A stretch of 64,000 bases of DNA from contig NC_065873.1 of the NCBI RefSeq assembly GCF_933775445.1, forward strand, positions 29,202,001 to 29,266,000, given 5' to 3'. Below the pieces are notes generated by a model. The model worked only from the letters and a program-made list of their open reading frames with translations, had not been told where the DNA came from and did no database searches. The DNA is from Argentina anserina. Taxonomy: Eukaryota > Streptophyta > Magnoliopsida > Rosales > Rosaceae. Positions 57,734-64,000 of this stretch are shown piece by piece; the first letter of the stretch is position 1, and every line of letters starts with the position of its first letter. The position numbers were made by a program, and so were the translations under genes.

Positions 57734-59878
57734 TGCATTTTATGTTGAGGAATGACGCGTTTGATGCTTGTAAACTACATTACGGCATCATCTTCCTATA
57801 GAGTGTAGCACATGTCATTAGATGGTACGTATTTCAAATTGCAATTACATTATAGCAGTAATTCTTTGCGATCATATTGCTCCTGGAAAAGTTCAGCCCT
57901 TGAATTGATGCAGGTCCTGTGTGTTTCTGATGTATGAATGATTATAAGTTCTTGTTCATAATCGTAATGCTCGAGTATACAAATGGGTTTTCAAATATGT
58001 CAACTTACTCGGAAGCTTATGTTGGGTTTGAATCTTCAGAGATACACGTTATATGCCCAAGGGGCATCACATAATTTCTGCTTATGCAGATTTAATAACC
58101 CATCTTCTGTTTCACTTGCTTAATTAATTCAGAGAGTTGTTGATTATTCTGGTATATATGAACTCTTGAGGCAGTTCCATTTATCGATGCAAATGCAGAA
58201 ACAATTCTGGCACGATGAGTCGATGATGGTGCAGTTCGGGTTGCAAAAGAGGCAAAAAAAAAGGGCAGATTTTTGTTAGTGATTTGTTAATTTATATATG
58301 ATTAAACTAGGAAGATGATGGAATCGCATAAAACAATGAATTGTATATGAGTTTGGTTAAGTGGTATGGGAAGCAATTAAAGAACAAGAACTATAGTGCG
58401 AGAGAACAGAGAGTTCGGCAGAGAAAAAAATATGTGGGAAAGTGAACAGAGAACAGAGAATAGTTATGTAACTTTACACAACCCTACTCTCTTTTATCAA
58501 ACTATGAATTTTAGAGGCGTCAACCTAGGCCTTAGTGACAGTCCCACTTTCTGACGATGATGACCTCTAAAAGCAACTCTAAACTTTACAAGCTTTCAAG
58601 AATGATAAATTCATTTGTTCTTTCAATCTTTCTTTAAGCGGGACACCATGAATTTTAGACATCCGTTGACATTTCGCTCCAAAGACAAATGATGGTTAAC
58701 AATGAAATTTCAACCATGAAATCAGTATTAAAACACAAGAAGCCACTGAAATTAGTACAAAAGAAGTAACAAAACAAGTTCAATGGAATGCTTAGCAGAC
58801 TGAACATACATGATCTAGGGTTCGATGGAACTGAAAATTAACTAAACATAGAGGGAACGATCTCATCGATGTCGACAGTGAGCCTTGCACATATCTTGGC
58901 AGTCAATAGATAAATGCTGATAATAAGTGCTAACGGACATCAGATTCTGATCATCTTTTCAGATATGACTCATATGAGAATTACGCAGCAACAAAACAAT
59001 CCGACTAACAAGCTGGATTTGGCAAGAAATAAACTATTACCAATAATCTGCTTAGACCTTCCCAATGTGATGGTACCAAACGCAGAGAAGGAAAGGAAAT
59101 ATGCAAAGAAAGGAGTAAACTTGATTAATTCATAGCTGCCTCTCAAAGGAGCAGGAGATTACAATATAAAGGCAACAACTTAGAAGAAGACAAACGACGT
59201 GGTTCTATCTGCATACAGCTCACAAGGCTAAGCCCAAACACTAGCATAGTAGCATACCACAAGGTGGGTGTACAGAGAAGATTTAGAGGGTGCAGAACGT
59301 AAGATAGGGTGAGTTGTGGGGTGGCTCCAACACAATGACTATCTAAATTCAACCTAATAGAACATTAATTGGATTCACAATAAGAAGCTGGACAAATAGA
59401 TCAGAAGAAGTGCAGAAATTATAAAGAAAAGTACATACGCCAAACCTTAACATTTCTTCTTCTCGGAAGTCCCATCTCTTAGATGGTACCCTCTTAAAAA
59501 TAAAATTATGAGGTGGTGCTTGCAGTTCAATAACGCCAAACTCCAATTCTCTTTGCACTTTTATAATTTTGACACCGGACTTCAGTTTTTTTTTGCACTT
59601 TTCTAACTGGAGCATGAGATATGCGAGCTTCAGCATCCCTAATCTGAACCGGTCCAGGCCTGCGTCTAAGTGCCACGCTCGTAGGAGATTGTACAAGAAT
59701 TAAACTAAAATTACTAGACAGAGCATAACGAAGCATATATATTCAGAGTGATGATTGTGGCACCTCAGTGACCTCACTTTACAAATTGGCAGGAAAAACC
59801 GAAGTGTCAAAATTAATCAAACTCAAAAGGCATAAGGAGAGACCTGAATTCCGCCCAGTCATCCTTTGCACCTCCTGT
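57734..59878. other. Intergenic region downstream of cyclin T
   Basis: Begins with the cyclin T 3' UTR and includes one copy of a dispersed duplication (58068-58396). Minus-strand frames at 59143-59352 and 59349-59696 have no recognisable domain and probably belong to the 3' flank of the minus-strand gene at 59879-60503. Confidence 0.5.
58068..58396 (+). repeat. Dispersed duplication, copy 1
   Basis: About 330 bp, similar along its whole length to 61270-61601, same orientation. Shared blocks include GATTTAATAACC, ATCGATGCAAATGCAG, GTGATTTGTTAATTTATATA, GGAAGATGATGGAATCGCAT and GAAGCAATTAAAGAAC. Confidence 0.85.
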
Positions 59879-60503
59879 TCATTGCTGATCGACAAGAGCT
59901 ACTGCCAGTTCACTAACGTCATCCATATGTGCCTTTTGTTCCTCCAAGCCATCACCCAAATCAACCCCATCCAGCATCGCCATAGCTTCATTCAAATAAG
60001 ACTCAACCGATTTCAGAGCCACGTCTCGGGTATTCAAACTGTGCAGCCTCTGGAAAACACGCGACATCTGACATCGCCAATACCACCTCCTCCATCCTCT
60101 CCTTGAGCGCGGCAAATACGAGCCCGCAGCCCTCAGTCTCCATCAAAGCCCTAACCCAACCTCTCCAAACCCTAATTACTGCCTCCCTGTACTTCCCTCC
60201 CGACGACAGCGCCAAAAACTTCACCGACAAGTTCGTCGCGACGGCGCAGTACGCCGCCTTCATGGAGTCCGTAACCAGAATCCCTAGGCCGCGGTCCAAA
60301 ACCTCGATAGCCTCCAAGCACTCGAGCATGGTTTCGGAGACCGGACAGTCATTCAAGATTTCGGACTCGATAGAGCGGAGGAGAAGGGTCTTCTTCAACC
60401 GAGGACTTGACGACGAGGTCGACTTGACGGCAAGGACGTGCTTGGCGATCCTCCTCACCTTGTCACGCTCGCACCCTGAAACAGACGACATCGACAAGTC
60501 CAT
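59879..60503 (-). pseudogene. Unrecognised helical plant protein gene with a frameshift
   Basis: The ATG at 60503 opens a 166-codon frame with no intron: MDLSMSSVSGCERDKVRRIA, then LECLEAIEVLDRGLGILVTD and SGGKYREAVIRVWRGWVRAL. I do not recognise the family, although the sequence has a normal plant codon look and reads as a helical, moderately charged protein. Near 60,080 the sensible reading moves by one base: the first frame runs into a Cys/Pro/Arg-rich tail and stops at 60003, while the overlapping frame continues SRVFQRLHSLNTRDVALKSV, SYLNEAMAML and ALVDQQ to a stop at 59879. A single-base insertion around GATGTCAGATGTCGCG explains this. TATATATAA lies ~36 nt upstream of the ATG and a CACGTG G-box near 60,573. 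It could be a decayed gene, an assembly error, or a naturally shortened protein. Confidence 0.55.
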
Positions 60504-63115
60504 TCTTCACTGTGATTGAGAGAGAGGCGTCTCTCTCGCTATATATAAGGGTCTATACTTGGATCTGGGCTCACGTGAGTATATTGGATTTGGATCTAGT
60601 TTGGAAATCAAACGATCGAGTTGGGCTACTTATGTGACGAATCTTGTGTGTTCTTAAGAAAGGAAATTTATCCACTTTTTGCGGATATTTCAATTCCGGC
60701 CAAGGACGCGATAGGTTCAATCCGACTAATTCTTAACAATTAACAACAAGAGGAAACATTATTATATATACCCGGTATATAGTTCATGTGGCGTACCTAT
60801 TTAATGTTATTAGTTCATTTTTACTGTGTTTGTTTTCAGTTTGTTACTCATATTTAAATAATATTTTTCACTTTCACCTCGTGCATGTTTACCACAACAT
60901 TGAGTAATATGATTGGCTGAGTACACCACATGACAATGCCACGTGGTATTCCGGGTACACATAAGAATTACGACAATGCCCGAGCTGTCTCAATTACTGC
61001 ACAGTGGGATTCATTGCAGCTCTAAAAATGGAGGGTAATTTAAACTCTTTTACTTTATATCATTTTAGTGATTTTACTAAGCAAGTATCAACACTGATCT
61101 CTAATGACTGTTCTTTCGTATCTTTGATTGTTTTGCAGACCTACACCGTGTGGATGGATTGCAGTAAAAGTTTTTCTTGTGAGAATGCAGACCTTCTACA
61201 CTATTGTACGTGTACATGCATTGCTGCAGTAAGTGTTCTTTTAGATAATTAATAGCTTTACTGAAAAGAGCAACACAGAATTTCTGCTTGTATAGATTTA
61301 ATAACCCCATCTTCTGTGTCGTCTGCTTAATTAATCACAAAGTTGTTGATAATTATTCTGGTATTAACTCTTGATCGAGGAAATTCCATGTATCGATGCA
61401 AATGCAGGAACATTTCCGGCAGGATGATAGTGCAGTTCTGGGTGCAAAAGAGGCAGATAATAGGCAGAGTTTTTATAGTGATTTGTTAATTTATATATGG
61501 TTAAGCTAGCTAGGAAGATGATGGAATCGCATAAAACAATGAATTGTATATATATAAGTTTGGTTCAATGGGATGTGAAGCAATTAAAGAACTATAGGTA
61601 CAGCCAGCCCCTTAATTGGTGTTTGATTTCATGCTGAAACTTAACAAGCATATATTCTTCTGTTGCAGTTATTTGTCTCCTATCTCAACACTCCTTTGTT
61701 TATATCCTGCAACTTTAAGACCTCCTTTCAAGGGTTTTGCTATGAATTATTTGACCTAAAATGTACACTCAAGTGGTTAGCGTCGCCCAATAATGATCTA
61801 TAAAAGATGGCCAATAATGATAAATAGTGCTCGCTTTTTAGGGTAATATATTACTTGTGTTATAACATATAGATCCTTTATGTTTACCATCACATCAATT
61901 AAAACTTTATTTCGAAAAGAGTAATGATATATTGCCCTTGGATGCAGCAATAAAGTTGTTTTAACATATAAATGGCGGGTTCAGTACATACCTGTATAAC
62001 ATACAGCAGAGTTTTGTAGACAAAAAGAAAGAGCATGTGAAATGCATGATGGGTATAGAGTAAAAGTTTTGGCATACAGGCGCGAACAACATATTTTTCC
62101 ATAAATGGCTTAAAATCTATTTGACATTTTCACCAGCTTGTACAGAATGAGTAGATTATATACTTATAGAGAAAATATAAGAATGTTCAAGGCTTCAGGC
62201 TTCTTGCTAGCTAGCTAGGTTTAGCAATAATCAGTTTCAGTAACGAATTTGTTTCTACGGCTAATTAACCTGGAAATGTAAAGCTGATGGCTTTGGTTAG
62301 TGATTCGAATGTGAATCAAGATGGTTTTAATTCACTCATTGTACATTATCTATACAATTAATTAAGGAAACCTAATTTAACACTAAGATGTGTTCATCGT
62401 ATTGTACGTACCAAACTACCGATCAAAACTACCAATTAATCTATTTAACAATAATTTGAACCAGTGTACGCTGTATTAATTAAATTAAGTTGGCATGGCT
62501 AAATGGCTAGGATGATAGAAATATTAGGGATTCAGGGTTGAGTGCCGAAGACTGAGTGTATGTCGACCTTAACGCTGACCGGCAAGGACTCCAAAAAATA
62601 CAAAACCCTAATTTAAGCTTCTACTTAATTTAATTGTGATTGTGGACTCTAAAGTCGCAATTTGTTTTTATTAATTGATAAAAAAATGATGGGGGAAAAA
62701 CACTAGAGTTCAATTCAATTATTGGTCATTTTGTGAAAACTGAAAACAATTTGCTTCGGATTCCTCTCCTTTCTCATTTCTATGACTCACATGCATTAAA
62801 GAAAGAGGGAATCAAGGTAGGGAAGAGATCATTCAACCGTGCTTGTTTCATCTATTGTACCAGAACTGAAAATTGTGATGGGATTTTTAAGCCCCTCCGA
62901 ATTGTCATTATTGGACAAGAATGTGTAGTTGGCGTCTCGTTGATGATCACACAAATATGTGAAAGTTTTAATCCATCATGGATAAAATATATATATATGC
63001 AATATGCAATGACTCGATTCATGTTTAAATCCTACCCACATATCATCTTTTCGTACTGTTATATATCCATAAGTACATCCCACGTGTGTGTCTATATATA
63101 TACAAAATTTATCAA
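60504..63115. other. Gene-free region with duplication copy
   Basis: AT-rich DNA; short frames at 61004-61252 and 62733-63185 lack recognisable domains. It holds the second copy of the dispersed duplication (61270-61601). Confidence 0.5.
61270..61601 (+). repeat. Dispersed duplication, copy 2
   Basis: Partner of 58068-58396, about 3.2 kb away in direct orientation. It is diverged by small indels and substitutions (for example GATTTAATAACCCCATC versus GATTTAATAACCCATC). The minus-strand gene at 59879-60503 lies between the copies. Confidence 0.85.
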
Positions 63116-63418
63116 CTGCGGTCGTCCGTACGGTGCGGATTCGGCAATTCTGGCCGCATCGATGCGCAACGACGGCACCGACTAGTACAACCGCACTCCA
63201 CTCCTCCCGATGTTCATGTCTGTGCCGGCCGGAGCTGCAGAGCCGGCCTACGGCGGCCGAAATCTCCACACGGTGCCCATAAATTTGAAATTTCGAGATT
63301 CCAACCGGCATAGGCAACAACGTCGGGAAGAGTGGAGTGTGGCTATGCTAGTCGTCGCCGTCGTTGTGCATCGCCGGTGGCCAGAATCGTCGAATTCACC
63401 ATGTGCGGACGTCCGCAG
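63116..63418. mobile_element. GC-rich foldback element, copy 1
   Basis: Arms of about 100 bp are imperfect inverted repeats. Left: CTGCGGTCGTCCGTAC, ATTCTGGCC, CAACGACGGC, CACTCCACTCCTCCCGA. Right read in reverse complement: CTGCGGACGTCCGCAC, ATTCTGGCC, CAACGACGGC, CACTCCACTCTTCCCGA. It is strongly GC-rich in an AT-rich region. Short open frames inside it are by-products of composition. Confidence 0.8.
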
Positions 63419-63429
63419 CCGAGAAGCTC

Positions 63430-63460
63430 TATGTATATATATATATATATATATATATAC
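63430..63460. repeat. TA dinucleotide microsatellite between the foldbacks
   Basis: An uninterrupted run of about 14 TA units separates the two foldback elements. Confidence 0.9.
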
Positions 63461-63469
63461 AACTCTTTA

Positions 63470-63789
63470 GGTGCAGACATCTGTAACGTGCGGATTCCGC
63501 GATTCCAGTGACCAGCGGCGCGGAAGGTGTCGGTCGCACTCCCCCCTCCCGACGCTTCTGTTTGTGTCAGCCGGAGGTGTAGCGCCAGTCCATAACGGTA
63601 GGAATATGAAAATTTTCAGAATCTGCCCAAAAATTTCAAGATTTCGGCCACCGTAAGCAGGCATTACAGCTCCTACTGGCACATACAGGAGTGTCGGGAG
63701 AGGGAAGTGTGGCCGGCACCTTCCGCACCATCATCGCACGCCGCCGATCATTATAATATCTAAATCCCTACGGTGCTGACGTCCGCACC
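63470..63789. mobile_element. GC-rich foldback element, copy 2
   Basis: Related to the copy at 63116-63418 in end sequence and layout. Left arm: GGTGCAGACATCTG, GCGGAAGGTGTCGG, CCCTCCCGACGCTTCTG. Right in reverse complement: GGTGCGGACGTCAG, GCGGAAGGTGCCGG, CCTCTCCCGACACTCCTG. The loop near 63,600-63,655 is AT-richer. No target-site duplication was found. Confidence 0.8.
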
Positions 63790-64000
63790 GAAACAGATTA
63801 TATATGTGCGCGCGCAATATGCATGAGGCCATGATGAACTATGGATTTAGAACTAATTTACATATTGCATGTGCGCTGTCAGTTCTAGCTGCTTAATTAG
63901 CTAGCTATCAACACATTTGGATGAATTTGTACATGGAAATCTCTGAAGAATCATGAAAATAAATAATTATAGAAATTTTGGAAACCAGATGTAAAAGCAG

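Noticed and set aside
59349..59696. 115-codon minus-strand frame as an extra exon of the gene at 59879-60503
   Set aside because: The upstream frame already ends with a stop at 59879, no splice sites link them, and the composition is not protein-like.

Overview
The window is nuclear DNA of a dicot plant. The genes are split by short AT-rich GT-AG introns, intergenic DNA is AT-rich and full of foldback and retroposon-type repeats, and the products include plant-specific families (BEL1-like homeodomain, class III peroxidase, TIC20, BAHD, group C MAPK, group S1 bZIP). The general look fits Rosaceae such as Fragaria, but that placement is only an impression. I see no rRNA, tRNA, CRISPR or bacterial-type feature.

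Left third (1-22 kb) is gene-dense. In order: the 3' part of a BEL1-like homeodomain gene (+), an organelle-targeted RNase H1 (-), a plastid-type HflX GTPase (+), a PER9-like class III peroxidase (+), a family 4 glycosyltransferase (+), a TLC-domain membrane protein (-), a Rossmann-fold NAD(P)-binding epimerase-like gene (+) whose exon 2/3 junction does not keep frame, a stand-alone Brf1 C-terminal protein (-), and the chloroplast import channel TIC20-I (+). The combination of BEL1-like, GT4 and Rossmann genes resembles a small Arabidopsis chromosome 1 block recalled from memory.

Middle (22-37 kb) is mostly intergenic. It holds a candidate 1.45-kb mobile element, a retroposon with a perfect 11-bp target-site duplication, and one gene: a group S1 bZIP factor (-) whose leader carries the conserved sucrose-control upstream ORF plus a second overlapping uORF. 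About 7.4 kb upstream of that leader has no gene I can support.

Right part (37-64 kb) has a group C MAP kinase (-) sharing a short divergent promoter with the AP-4 mu adaptor subunit (+), a BAHD acyltransferase (+), cyclin T (+) and an unrecognised gene (-) whose frame is broken. Between them lie a solo LTR with 5-bp duplication, a GGTTCGG-rich element with 6-bp duplication, several foldback elements, and a 0.33-kb dispersed duplication.

The most unusual signal is not a gene. At ten places a 10-19 bp direct repeat flanks only 12-28 nt of filler, most of it containing an A-run (or T-run) such as ATTACCAAAAAAAA or TTTCAAAAAAA. These look like ultra-short retroposition scars, or else duplications with filler from break repair. 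Coding exons were assembled by hand from splice signals and frame continuity; nothing was searched against a database.
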